This document shows, one piece after another, positions 7,572-15,348 of a DNA stretch of 51,443 nt. The notes beneath the pieces are model-generated. The model searched no databases. It worked only from the letters and a program-made list of their open reading frames with translations, and was not told the origin of the DNA. Positions within the stretch are counted from its first letter, which is position 1, and the number at the start of each line of letters is the position of its first letter. This DNA is from Clostridium sp. (GTDB taxonomy: Bacteria > Bacillota > Clostridia > Lachnospirales > Lachnospiraceae): NCBI GenBank assembly GCA_021770825.1, contig JAETQD010000020.1, forward strand, positions 1 to 51,443. The letters are read 5' to 3'. The translations under genes were made by a program, and so were the position numbers.

Positions 7572-9103
7572 AGACAGACACCTTCCTTTCTGAGTTTCTC
7601 CAGATACCTTCCGGTCCTGCTGGCCGGGCAGACTTTATCTGCCAGACCTCTCAAGTCCTCCGGCGTATCCACATCGTCACAGCCAGGGGCCCTGGCAATG
7701 CGAAGACCTGCCGCTTCCGCCTTCTTCCATGTATTCTCAAAAACGCTCCCGCCTCCGTACTGCTGGCCTGTAAACACCTGGCTGCACGGCTTTTTCGTCC
7801 CGATCATATAATATCCGCCGTCCGAAGTGGGTCCAAGGACCAGATCATTTCTTTGAAGCCCCAGAAAGCCGCTTTCCAGATGCTCTTTCTTCATAAGCGG
7901 CAGATCGGTTCCCGTAAGCACGGCCGCATCATATCCAAGGGCCAGTACCTTTTTCAGGGCATGGTCCATTCTCTCCCCAAGACCGTCCCCGGACTGGGCA
8001 AAGAATCCGGCCGCCGCGGGGAAAATCTCCTTTAGCTGCTCCCAGTCCGGATCCTCGGTGTATGCAACAAATACGTCTGCCTCCACCTTGCGGTAAACCT
8101 CTGAGAGATCTTCTAAAAATGCCCGGTGCAGCCCGGCACACTGCTCAGGAGAAAGGACCGGAAGAAGTCTTGTCTTTGTGGTTCCGGGCCGCGGGACACG
8201 GGTAAAGCAGATCACAGCCTTTTTCTTTCCCACCTTAAAATCCAGCCAGCCCCCATACATCTCCTTCCTGTATGCAGCTAAGTCCCGGACCTCGGGAAGA
8301 TTTAAAAGGCAGGTATCCGGCGCTTCTTCCGTAACTCCGAGCCAGCCGCTGTGCATCCCCTTTTCCGTAACATAGCAGCTTGCGGGCCGGTCGGTATAGA
8401 GCTCCGGATGCAGAAGATACACCGATGCCACCACATCCCAGCAATAGGAGGCGGCTTCCCCGTGTTCCTTCTCTTTCACATCAAACCGGTATCCCAGCTT
8501 TTCTGCAAGATACCTCCCAGCCGCGCTGCCGCCGCACAGCTTCTCAACGAATTCCTCCTTGGGGAGCCAGGAAGGCTTTAGGGTGTTGTTTCCCGTGAGA
8601 ATGGAAATATTCCGTCCATGGTTCAGAACACAGGCCGCCGCCTTGGGATTCACTGAAAAATTAAGCTCGTCCAGATGCTTTCCATGGTATAAAACAGGAG
8701 CCGTATAACCGCCCATGAGGACAATTTCCTTAAGCTTTCCGAAAAGACCGGAATCCAGAAGATAGGCGCCGTAAAGATTGGTCAGGGAACCGATTCCCAC
8801 AAAGGATATCTCCCCCGGGCGGGCGTTTACGGTCTCTTTAATAAACCGGGCCGCCGGGCTTTTGGGATCCTCCCCGGCTCCGGCTCCACGGTACAGCGGA
8901 ATCTGGTCCCATCCGGTCTCCGAGAGCAGGACGGAGGTGGCCGAATACACCTGGTCAGCCGTCCCGTTTCCGAAGGTGCATGTGATTCCTAAGACCTCTG
9001 CCTCCTCCGGCCGTCCAAGCAGATAGAAAAGCGCCAGCGCATCGTCCATGGGATATCCCGGAATTCCGGCTGTGCTGTCGCAGTCAAAAATTACATGTTT
9101 CAT
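7568..9103 (-). CDS. Nucleoside hydrolase fused to TIGR04282-type glycosyltransferase
   Basis: This 511-residue protein is a two-domain fusion. Residues 1-285 are an inosine/uridine nucleoside hydrolase fold: FDCDSTAGIPGYPMDDALAL (Asp7, Asp9, Asp20, Asp21), GIGSLTNL, ELNFSVNPKAA and SYCWDVVASVYLLHPEL. The N-terminal Asp cluster carries an insertion compared with DTDPGxDD, and the usual active-site His before Asp223 is Trp. Residues 293-511 are a TIGR04282 (DUF2064, CofC-like) transferase with VICFTRVPRPGTTKTRL, LTGTDLPLM, GPTSDGGYYMIG and DDVDTPEDL. The ATG at 9103 has AGGAG 7 bases upstream, so the frame to 9211 is not used. It heads the coupled trio. Joining N-glycosidic bond cleavage to sugar transfer suggests processing of a nucleoside-derived sugar; this is inference. 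Confidence 0.8.
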   Translation of the reverse strand: MKHVIFDCDSTAGIPGYPMDDALALFYLLGRPEEAEVLGITCTFGNGTADQVYSATSVLLSETGWDQIPLYRGAGAGEDPKSPAARFIKETVNARPGEISFVGIGSLTNLYGAYLLDSGLFGKLKEIVLMGGYTAPVLYHGKHLDELNFSVNPKAAACVLNHGRNISILTGNNTLKPSWLPKEEFVEKLCGGSAAGRYLAEKLGYRFDVKEKEHGEAASYCWDVVASVYLLHPELYTDRPASCYVTEKGMHSGWLGVTEEAPDTCLLNLPEVRDLAAYRKEMYGGWLDFKVGKKKAVICFTRVPRPGTTKTRLLPVLSPEQCAGLHRAFLEDLSEVYRKVEADVFVAYTEDPDWEQLKEIFPAAAGFFAQSGDGLGERMDHALKKVLALGYDAAVLTGTDLPLMKKEHLESGFLGLQRNDLVLGPTSDGGYYMIGTKKPCSQVFTGQQYGGGSVFENTWKKAEAAGLRIARAPGCDDVDTPEDLRGLADKVCPASRTGRYLEKLRKEGVCL

Positions 9104-9139
9104 ATCCGAACTCCTTTTTACATGGTCTTTCACCATTTT

Positions 9140-9168
9140 ACTATACCAGACCCTTAAAATCATGTCCG
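9140..9168 (-). promoter_or_regulatory. Promoter for the hydrolase/kinase/glycosyltransferase trio
   Basis: Read leftward: CGGACA (9163-9168), 17-base spacer, TATAGT (9140-9145), about 37 bases before the start at 9103. The -35 matches 4 of 6 bases. Confidence 0.5.
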
Positions 9169-9215
9169 GGCTGCTGTTATTTGTAATTTCTATACAGGAG
9201 AGCAGTTCCATAGCA

Positions 9216-9235
9216 ATTCCCCATAGCAGGGGAAT
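9216..9235. promoter_or_regulatory. Inverted repeat upstream of the importer promoter, possible operator
   Basis: ATTCCCC (9216-9222) and GGGGAAT (9229-9235) are inverted around ATAGCA, ending 4 bases before the -35 of the importer operon. CCATAG occurs at 9209-9214 and 9221-9226, and its complement CTATGG at 9249-9254 in the promoter spacer. The position suits an activator or repressor. No regulator gene is in the block. Confidence 0.4.
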
Positions 9236-9239
9236 CGCG

Positions 9240-9268
9240 TTGACTTTCCTATGGTAAGCTTTTAAAAT
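9240..9268 (+). promoter_or_regulatory. Promoter of the ABC importer operon
   Basis: TTGACT (9240-9245), 17-base spacer, TAAAAT (9263-9268), about 80 bases before the ATG at 9348. The leader carries a small GC hairpin (CTCCG near 9295 and CCCTCCGtccccGGAGGG at 9309-9326). Confidence 0.6.
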
Positions 9269-9347
9269 ATTTTGGGGATTTATGGAGCCTTAAGCTCCGG
9301 AAAAAAGACCCTCCGTCCCCGGAGGGTAGAAAGAGGAATGTACGATT

Positions 9348-10577
9348 ATGAAACTGAAGAAACTCATGGCCCTGGTTCCTGCAGCCCTCATGCTGCTTAC
9401 TCTGACTGCCTGCGGCAGCAAAGCCGAAAAGGAGATCGACCTGACTTCCGCTTCATGGGATGAAATCACAAAAGCAGCCGAAGGCACCACCGTCACCTTC
9501 TATGGATGGGGCGGAGATGAGAACCGCAACAACTGGCTAAATACCACCGTTGCCGATTATGTGAAGGAAAACTACGATATTACTCTGGAAGTGGTGGGAA
9601 TGAATATTGACGATATTCTCGCCAAGCTCTCCGGTGAAAAGCAGGCCGGATCCGCCTCCGGCAGCATTGATATGATCTGGATTAACGGCGAGAACTTCTA
9701 TTCCGCCAAGGATAACGGTCTTTTGTACGGCCCCTTTACGGACAGGCTCCCCAACATGGAGGCCTATATTGATTTAGAGGACCCGGAGACCTTAAACGAC
9801 TTCTGTATGCCCATTGAAAACTACGAGGCTCCCTATGCAAAGGCCCAGATGGTCATGTATGCCGATACGGCTGTGACCCCTGACCTTCCGAAGAATGCTG
9901 ATGAGCTTCTGGAATTCTGTAAAAAATATCCCGGAAAGGTGACCTATCCTGCCCTTCCTGACTTTACGGGAAGCGCCTTTGTCCGCAACCTGATCTATGA
10001 GACCTGCGGATGGGAGCAGTTCCAGACCATGGAGGCCGATTACGACACCGTAAAGGAAGCCATCGAGCCGGCCCTTACATGCCTGCGCCAGTTAAACCCC
10101 TATCTGTGGAACCAGGGAAAGACCTTCCCGGACTCCTCCACGGCCGTTGACGCCATGTTTTCCGATGGGGAGCTGGTCCTTGATATGAGCTACGGCCCCT
10201 TCTCCGTTGCGACCGGAATCGAAGAGGGCATCTACACCGATACCACCCAGACCTTCGTATTTGATAACGGCACCATCGGAAACACCAACTACATGGCCAT
10301 CGCCTTTAATTCCCCCAATAAGGCAGGCGCCATGACCGTCATCAATGCCATATTAAGCGGTGAAGTCCAGCTCACCCAGTATTCCGAGCTGAAAGAGCTT
10401 CCTGTGGTCGCAGAGGAAAAGCTGTCCGGGGAAGAAAAGGCAGCTTTTAACGCCGTTGATATGGGACAGGGTGTCCTTACCCAGGCCGAACTTCTTTCCC
10501 ACCGTCTGCCGGAGATGCCGGCAAACCTGGTTCCGGTGATTGAAGAGATCTGGCTCAACGAGGTTGTGGGAAAGTAA
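9348..10577 (+). CDS. ABC importer substrate-binding lipoprotein (YnjB-like)
   Basis: The 409-residue protein has a lipoprotein signal with LTLTAC (Cys22). The mature part is a class II solute-binding protein of the type seen in E. coli YnjB: VTFYGWGGDENRNNWL near residue 50, IDMIWINGENFYSAKDNGLL near 105, KYPGKVTYPALPDFTGSAF near 190 and YMAIAFNSPNKAGAM near 320. This fold is related to thiamine-, iron- and polyamine-binding proteins, but the ligand of YnjB is not established. The start has GAGG about 11 bases upstream. The permease gene begins at the base after its stop codon, so binding protein and channel are one operon. The ligand cannot be told from the sequence. Confidence 0.8.
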   Translation: MKLKKLMALVPAALMLLTLTACGSKAEKEIDLTSASWDEITKAAEGTTVTFYGWGGDENRNNWLNTTVADYVKENYDITLEVVGMNIDDILAKLSGEKQAGSASGSIDMIWINGENFYSAKDNGLLYGPFTDRLPNMEAYIDLEDPETLNDFCMPIENYEAPYAKAQMVMYADTAVTPDLPKNADELLEFCKKYPGKVTYPALPDFTGSAFVRNLIYETCGWEQFQTMEADYDTVKEAIEPALTCLRQLNPYLWNQGKTFPDSSTAVDAMFSDGELVLDMSYGPFSVATGIEEGIYTDTTQTFVFDNGTIGNTNYMAIAFNSPNKAGAMTVINAILSGEVQLTQYSELKELPVVAEEKLSGEEKAAFNAVDMGQGVLTQAELLSHRLPEMPANLVPVIEEIWLNEVVGK

Positions 10578-11447
10578 ATGAAAAAAAGCAAAAAGCCCTT
10601 TTTTCTCCTGCTTCCGTTTTTTGCCCTCATGGCCCTGATTCTATCCTCCGTTTTTCATGTGATCGTGCAAAGCCTTGGATACATTCCGGCCTTCGTGCTC
10701 ACGAAGCCCACACTTAGCTACTATGCCCGGGTTTTTCACAGCAGCGAATTTCTTGGCTCTGTGATGGTAAGCGTAAAGATCGCATTTTTTTCCTCCGTGG
10801 TCTCCGCCATCCTTGGGGTTTTCATCAGCATTGCCCTCATCAAATGCAAAAGGACCACAGGAGGCATGCTCTATGCGGTGCGGCTTCCCATTCTTGTACC
10901 CCATGCGGTGGTCGCCATATTTATGATCCAGATCTTATCCCAGACCGGTCTTGCGGCCCGTCTGGGGTACGCTCTGGGTCTTCTTGAAGATTACCCCCAG
11001 TTTCCGCAGCTTCTCTATACCCCTTCCTTTTTCGGCACCATCCTGGCCTACGTGTGGAAGGAGGCGCCCTTTGTCGCCTATTTTGTCCTGGCCTTTATGG
11101 ATGGAATCAGCAGCACTCTGGGGGAAGCAGCCGAAAACCTGGGGGCTTCTCCGGTCCGCAGCTTTTTTGAGGTGACGCTTCCTTTGAGTATTCCCGTGAT
11201 CTCCAGGGCGTTCCTTATTATCTTTATCTTTGCCTTCGGCGGATATGAGCTGCCCCTTCTTCTGGGCTCCACTCTGCCAAAGGCCCTCCCGGTACAGACC
11301 TATCTTTCCTACACCAGCCCGGACCTTTTATTAAGGCCCCTGGCCATGGCCATGAACGGCATCATGCTGTTTCTTTCCCTTGGTATGGCTGCCCTTTACA
11401 GCCTGGTCATGAACCGGCTGAACAAAAAAGTCGGAGGTGCAGAATGA
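10578..11447 (+). CDS. ABC importer permease, first subunit (YnjC N-half-like)
   Basis: This 289-residue permease has about six transmembrane helices and a BPD-transporter-type EAA loop (AAENLGASPVRSFFEVTLPL, near residues 185-204) that docks on the ATPase. In E. coli YnjC the two permease halves are one long polypeptide. Here they are separate genes, this one resembling the first half. The ATG directly follows the binding protein's stop codon, and its own stop overlaps the next ATG (ATGA). It acts in the cytoplasmic membrane with the products of 11444 and 12237. Confidence 0.8.
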   Translation: MKKSKKPFFLLLPFFALMALILSSVFHVIVQSLGYIPAFVLTKPTLSYYARVFHSSEFLGSVMVSVKIAFFSSVVSAILGVFISIALIKCKRTTGGMLYAVRLPILVPHAVVAIFMIQILSQTGLAARLGYALGLLEDYPQFPQLLYTPSFFGTILAYVWKEAPFVAYFVLAFMDGISSTLGEAAENLGASPVRSFFEVTLPLSIPVISRAFLIIFIFAFGGYELPLLLGSTLPKALPVQTYLSYTSPDLLLRPLAMAMNGIMLFLSLGMAALYSLVMNRLNKKVGGAE

Positions 11448-12253
11448 AAAACCACCTTTTGCTGCGGCTTTTTCTGGCGGCACTGCTCTTTTGTATTTTC
11501 CTTCCCGTGGTCCTCTTAGGTTTATGGAGCGTCACCGGGCGCTGGCCGTGGCCCGGACTTTTTCCAGAAACCTACACGCTCCGCACCATCCGGGAGCTTT
11601 TCTCCGGCTCTGCAAAGCTTCCCGGGCTTCTTTTAAGCAGCATTCTCCTGGCCCTTGCGGTGGCTGTCTGCAGCACCATAATCGGTGTAATGACGGCGCG
11701 GGCCACGGAGCTTTACCGGTTTCCAGGCCGCTCCCTGGTCCGGTTCGGTGCGTTCCTCCCTCTTCTGGTGCCGGGGACGGTGTTTGCCATGGGAATCCAG
11801 ATCACTTTCATACGCCTGGGGCTTTCCGACACCATAGGCGGTATTCTCCTGGTACACATCATCGCAGCGGTCCCCTATACCATTACGATCATGACCGATG
11901 TGACCCGGGCTGTGGGTAATCATCTGGAGGAACAGGCCATGGTCCTTGGGGCCGGGCCGCACCGGGCCTTTTTTGAAGTCACGCTGCCCTCCCTTCTCCC
12001 CGGAATCCTGTCGTCCATGAGCATGGGATTTATCCTGTCATACAGCCAGTATTTTTCGACTCTGATGGTGGGCGGCGGACGGATAAAAACCCTGGCCCTC
12101 ATTATGGTTCCCTATATCCAGAGCGGGGACCGGGCCCTTTCTTCTTCCTATGCCGTAATCTTCGTTTTTTCGGCGCTTCTGGTATTTTTTATCTTTGAAG
12201 GCCTGATTCATCTGGCCCGGAAAGGAGAGACCTGCCATGAAACTGATGCTTAA
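11444..12253 (+). CDS. ABC importer permease, second subunit (YnjC C-half-like)
   Basis: This 269-residue permease has six predicted helices and the EAA loop QAMVLGAGPHRAFFEVTLPS near residues 163-182, followed by GILSSMSMGFILSYSQYFST. It resembles the second half of two-domain permeases of the thiamine/iron/YnjC type. Its ATG overlaps the first permease's stop by 4 bases, and its 3' end overlaps the ATPase gene by 17 bases. The ATPase ribosome site (AAGGAGAG) is therefore inside this gene. The spacing means all four importer proteins are made in a coupled fashion. Confidence 0.8.
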   Translation: MKNHLLLRLFLAALLFCIFLPVVLLGLWSVTGRWPWPGLFPETYTLRTIRELFSGSAKLPGLLLSSILLALAVAVCSTIIGVMTARATELYRFPGRSLVRFGAFLPLLVPGTVFAMGIQITFIRLGLSDTIGGILLVHIIAAVPYTITIMTDVTRAVGNHLEEQAMVLGAGPHRAFFEVTLPSLLPGILSSMSMGFILSYSQYFSTLMVGGGRIKTLALIMVPYIQSGDRALSSSYAVIFVFSALLVFFIFEGLIHLARKGETCHETDA

Positions 12254-13262
12254 AAACCTGTCTGCCGGCTATGGTGCGGACCTGGTTCTGAAAACTCTGT
12301 CTCTGAATGTAAATGAGGGGGAATTTTTATCCCTTCTGGGGCCCTCCGGCTGCGGGAAAACTACTCTGATGAAAACCATCGCCGGAATTCTTCCGGCCAA
12401 GAGCGGCGCCATTTTTCTGGACGGCCAGGACATCACAGACCTTCCCATCCATAAACGGGGAACGGTCATCGTTTTTCAGGACATGCGCCTCTTTCCCCAC
12501 CAGACCGTGGCGGAAAATGTGGCCTTCCCCTTAAAAATGCAGGGTGTCCCAAAAACAGAACGGTTAAAAGAGGCCGAGCGGTTCCTTGGAAAGGTACAGA
12601 TGGAGGGATACGGGAAGAGAAAGCCGTCTGAGCTTTCCGGCGGACAGAAACAGCGGGTGGCCCTGGCCCGTGCCCTGGCAGCCAGTCCAAAGCTTCTTTT
12701 GCTGGACGAGCCCTTTTCCGCCCTGGATGAAAACCTCCGTGAGGACATGCGGAATCTGGTCCTCAGGCTTCAAAAAGAGTTGGGTATGACCGTGATTTTA
12801 GTGACCCATGACCGGGAAGAGGCCCTGGCCATGTCGGACCGGGTGGCCCTCATGTTCCATGGAGAGCTTTTGCAGACCGGAACTCCCCGGGAGATCTATG
12901 ACCGCCCGTCCTGCCGTCTGGCGGCAGATTATTTTGGAAACTGTGTTTACATCCGCGGACAGGCGGCCTTTGGCACTTTCTCGGGAGGCGGCATTTCCTG
13001 CCCCGCACCGGTGGCTGACGGCGCCTGGGACCTGATGCTGCGCCCCCAAAGCCTGGATATGGAAAAACCCGGCGATTACCGTCTGGTGGTGGAGGCCATC
13101 TCCTTCCGCGGAAACGATACCCTGATCTCTCTCCGGGCAGAAGACGGTACCCTGTGGAAAAAGGCAGTCACCCAGGCGGTCTCCTTAAAGCCAGGGGATT
13201 TTGTCCATGCGTCTGTTTCCATTGAAAACGCCGTTTTCTTTCCCTGCCGGGAAACTTTATAA
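12237..13262 (+). CDS. ABC importer ATPase (YnjD-like)
   Basis: The 341-residue ATPase has Walker A GPSGCGKT (35-42), the Q-loop VFQDMRLFPHQT near 79-90, signature LSGGQ (133-137), Walker B LLLLDEP with Asp157-Glu158, and the switch histidine in VTHDREEA. After the ATPase core (~235 residues) there is a ~100-residue C-terminal TOBE-like domain (LMLRPQSLDM and RGNDTLISLRAEDG) of the kind found in CysA/PotA/FbpC-type importers. That makes it longer than E. coli YnjD, where I recall a much shorter tail. It ends just before a strong terminator shared with the convergent peptide operon. Confidence 0.85.
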   Translation: MKLMLKNLSAGYGADLVLKTLSLNVNEGEFLSLLGPSGCGKTTLMKTIAGILPAKSGAIFLDGQDITDLPIHKRGTVIVFQDMRLFPHQTVAENVAFPLKMQGVPKTERLKEAERFLGKVQMEGYGKRKPSELSGGQKQRVALARALAASPKLLLLDEPFSALDENLREDMRNLVLRLQKELGMTVILVTHDREEALAMSDRVALMFHGELLQTGTPREIYDRPSCRLAADYFGNCVYIRGQAAFGTFSGGGISCPAPVADGAWDLMLRPQSLDMEKPGDYRLVVEAISFRGNDTLISLRAEDGTLWKKAVTQAVSLKPGDFVHASVSIENAVFFPCRETL

Positions 13263-13268
13263 TTCACG

Positions 13269-13320
13269 AAAAAAATACAGGGGACTCACCAAAACTCCGG
13301 TGATTTTCCCCTGTATTTTT
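13269..13320. terminator. Strong bidirectional terminator
   Basis: AAAATACAGGGGA (from 13272) pairs with TCCCCTGTATTTT (to about 13318). An inner CACC/GGTG stem completes a long hairpin with A-rich and T-rich flanks. It separates the convergent importer and dipeptide ABC operons. Confidence 0.85.
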
Positions 13321-13357
13321 ACGGCCCATATATTCCGCGGGCCTTTATTCTTTTTTC

Positions 13358-14338
13358 TTATATGTGGAAGCAGGCCACCTTATGTCCGTTATAGTCCTTC
13401 ATCTCCGGCCTTGCCTTGCCGCACTCCTCCGTCGCCATGGGACATCTTCCCTTAAAGGGGCATCCCTCCGGGGGATTGATGGGGCTTGGAAGCTCGCCCT
13501 CCAGCTTGATTCTCGATTTGCTCTTGGCCACATCCGGATCCGGAATGGGAATGGCTGAAAGCAGGGCTTTCGTATAAGGATGGATGGGGTTTGAATACAC
13601 CTCATCGGCCTCTCCCTCCTCCACCAGATGGCCCAGGTACATCACTCCGATGCGGTGGGAAATGTAATTGACCATGCTTAAGTCATGGGCCACGAACAGG
13701 TAGGAAATTCCCATCTCATCCTGGATCTCCTTTAACAGGTTGATGATCTGTGCCTGGATGGACACGTCCAGAGCCGAAATCGGCTCGTCGCAGATGATGA
13801 ACCTGGGATTTAAGGACAGGGTCCTTGCAATGGAAATTCTCTGCCTCTGTCCGCCGGAAAACTCATGGGGATAGCGGCGGATATGGTCCGGTTTTAAGCC
13901 TACGATCTTTAAAAGCTCGGCGGCCCGCTCCTCCCGCTCCTTGGGAGAGCCTAAAATTCCATGGATTTCCATGGGTTCCTTTATGATCTCACCCACGGTC
14001 ATTCTGGGGTTTAAGGAGGCGTAGGGGTCCTGGAAAATCATCTGGACTTCCTTTCTGAACTCCTTTTCCTCTGCCTTATTGAATCCTGCAATGTCCTTTC
14101 CCTTATAAAGAATCTTTCCTGCCGTGGCCGGATAGATCTTTACCAGAGTCCGTCCCAGGGTGGATTTTCCGCAGCCGGATTCGCCCACAAGGCCATAGGT
14201 CTCGCCTTTCCCAACGGTGAAGCTCACATCGTCCACGGCCTTTACGATCTGCTTCGGAGAAAACAGTCCCTTTGTCACATCAAAGTGGGTCTTCACATGG
14301 TCCACCACCAAAAGCGGTTCTCTTTCCATATCAGCCAT
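13358..14338 (-). CDS. Dipeptide/oligopeptide ABC transporter ATPase (DppF/OppF)
   Basis: This 326-residue ATPase belongs to the Opp/Dpp class. It has Walker A GESGCGKST, signature FSGGQRQRISIARTL, Walker B FIICDEPISALD and the C-terminal Opp/Dpp segment with PEGCPFKGRCPMA, whose cysteines are typical of the family. The linker KGLFSPKQIVKAVDDVSF identifies the F-type subunit. The ATG at 14338 is preceded by GGGGGAG, and the start overlaps the upstream ATPase stop by 8 bases; an open frame further upstream has no ribosome site. It is the last gene of the operon and powers uptake with DppD. Confidence 0.9.
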   Translation of the reverse strand: MADMEREPLLVVDHVKTHFDVTKGLFSPKQIVKAVDDVSFTVGKGETYGLVGESGCGKSTLGRTLVKIYPATAGKILYKGKDIAGFNKAEEKEFRKEVQMIFQDPYASLNPRMTVGEIIKEPMEIHGILGSPKEREERAAELLKIVGLKPDHIRRYPHEFSGGQRQRISIARTLSLNPRFIICDEPISALDVSIQAQIINLLKEIQDEMGISYLFVAHDLSMVNYISHRIGVMYLGHLVEEGEADEVYSNPIHPYTKALLSAIPIPDPDVAKSKSRIKLEGELPSPINPPEGCPFKGRCPMATEECGKARPEMKDYNGHKVACFHI

Positions 14339-15338
14339 GGTTCTCCCCCTTTCTCCTCTTCGCTTCCTCCAGCCAGCAGGCACACTGGTGGGTCTCGGAA
14401 TATGTGGTCACTTCCGGCATATGAAGCTTACATACCTTCATGGCCTCCGGGCAGCGGTCCACAAAGGGACATCCGGCCGGAGGTTTCAGTAAATCCGGCG
14501 GGGAGCCTGCGATGGGCATCAGCTTCTCCTTCTTCTCCGGATTATGGACACATTTCAGCAGTCCCCTGGTGTAGGGATGCTTTGCCTCATAGAAAATTTC
14601 CCGGTCACTTCCGGTCTCCACAATCTTTCCGCCGTACATGATGACAATTTTATCGCACAGACTGGCCACCACACCCAGATCATGGGTAATCATGATGACA
14701 GACGACTGTAACTTTTCCTTCATCTCCTTGATCAAATCCAGCACCTGAGCCTGAATGGTCACATCCAGGGCCGTGGTGGGCTCATCGGCGATGATTAACT
14801 TCGGATGGTTTGCCAGGGCAATGGCAATGATGATTCTCTGGCGCATACCGCCGGAAAACTCATGGGGATACTGGTTCAGCCGCTTCTCCGGTGAAGGGAT
14901 CCCCACCTGAGCCATCAGCTCAACGGCCCGCTTTTTTGCCTCCGCATCGCTTACCTTTTCATGGTTTTTTATGACCTCGGTGATCTGTTTTCCGATCTTC
15001 ACCACAGGATTTAAAAAGGTCATGGGATCCTGGAAAATCATGGACATTTCATTTCCCCGGATTTTCTCCATACAGGCCTCATAGGCCCTGTGGCTGGGGA
15101 AAGACTTTTCCGTAATCTCCGTCCCCTTAAAGGTTACGCTTCCGTCTGTGATGGTTCCGTTGGCAGCCAGAAGTCCCATGACTGAATACATGGTCACGCT
15201 CTTTCCGCTTCCGGATTCCCCGACGATTCCCACCGCCTCAGACTCTCCCACGGAAAAGGTGATATCACGGACCGCATGGACCGTACCCTGGTCGGTCTCA
15301 AAATCCACACTTAAATTTTTCACATCCAATAATGCCAT
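14331..15338 (-). CDS. Dipeptide/oligopeptide ABC transporter ATPase (DppD/OppD)
   Basis: This 335-residue D-type ATPase has Walker A GESGSGKS, an FQDPMTFLNPVVKIG Q-loop, signature FSGGMRQR, Walker B LIIADEPTTALD and the C-terminal PAGCPFVDRCPEAM. The D-type subunit differs from DppF by the FSGGMRQR signature. The ATG at 15338 follows AGGAGGT by 6 bases; the frame extends upstream into dppC without a ribosome site. It couples ATP hydrolysis to the DppBC permease. Confidence 0.9.
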   Translation of the reverse strand: MALLDVKNLSVDFETDQGTVHAVRDITFSVGESEAVGIVGESGSGKSVTMYSVMGLLAANGTITDGSVTFKGTEITEKSFPSHRAYEACMEKIRGNEMSMIFQDPMTFLNPVVKIGKQITEVIKNHEKVSDAEAKKRAVELMAQVGIPSPEKRLNQYPHEFSGGMRQRIIIAIALANHPKLIIADEPTTALDVTIQAQVLDLIKEMKEKLQSSVIMITHDLGVVASLCDKIVIMYGGKIVETGSDREIFYEAKHPYTRGLLKCVHNPEKKEKLMPIAGSPPDLLKPPAGCPFVDRCPEAMKVCKLHMPEVTTYSETHQCACWLEEAKRRKGENHG

Positions 15339-15348
15339 GGTACACCTC

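Noticed and set aside
5896-9103. Arsenosugar biosynthesis cluster
   Set aside because: TIGR04283/TIGR04282-type names suggest it, but no ArsM, ArsS or other arsenic gene is present, so the label is not supported as a function.
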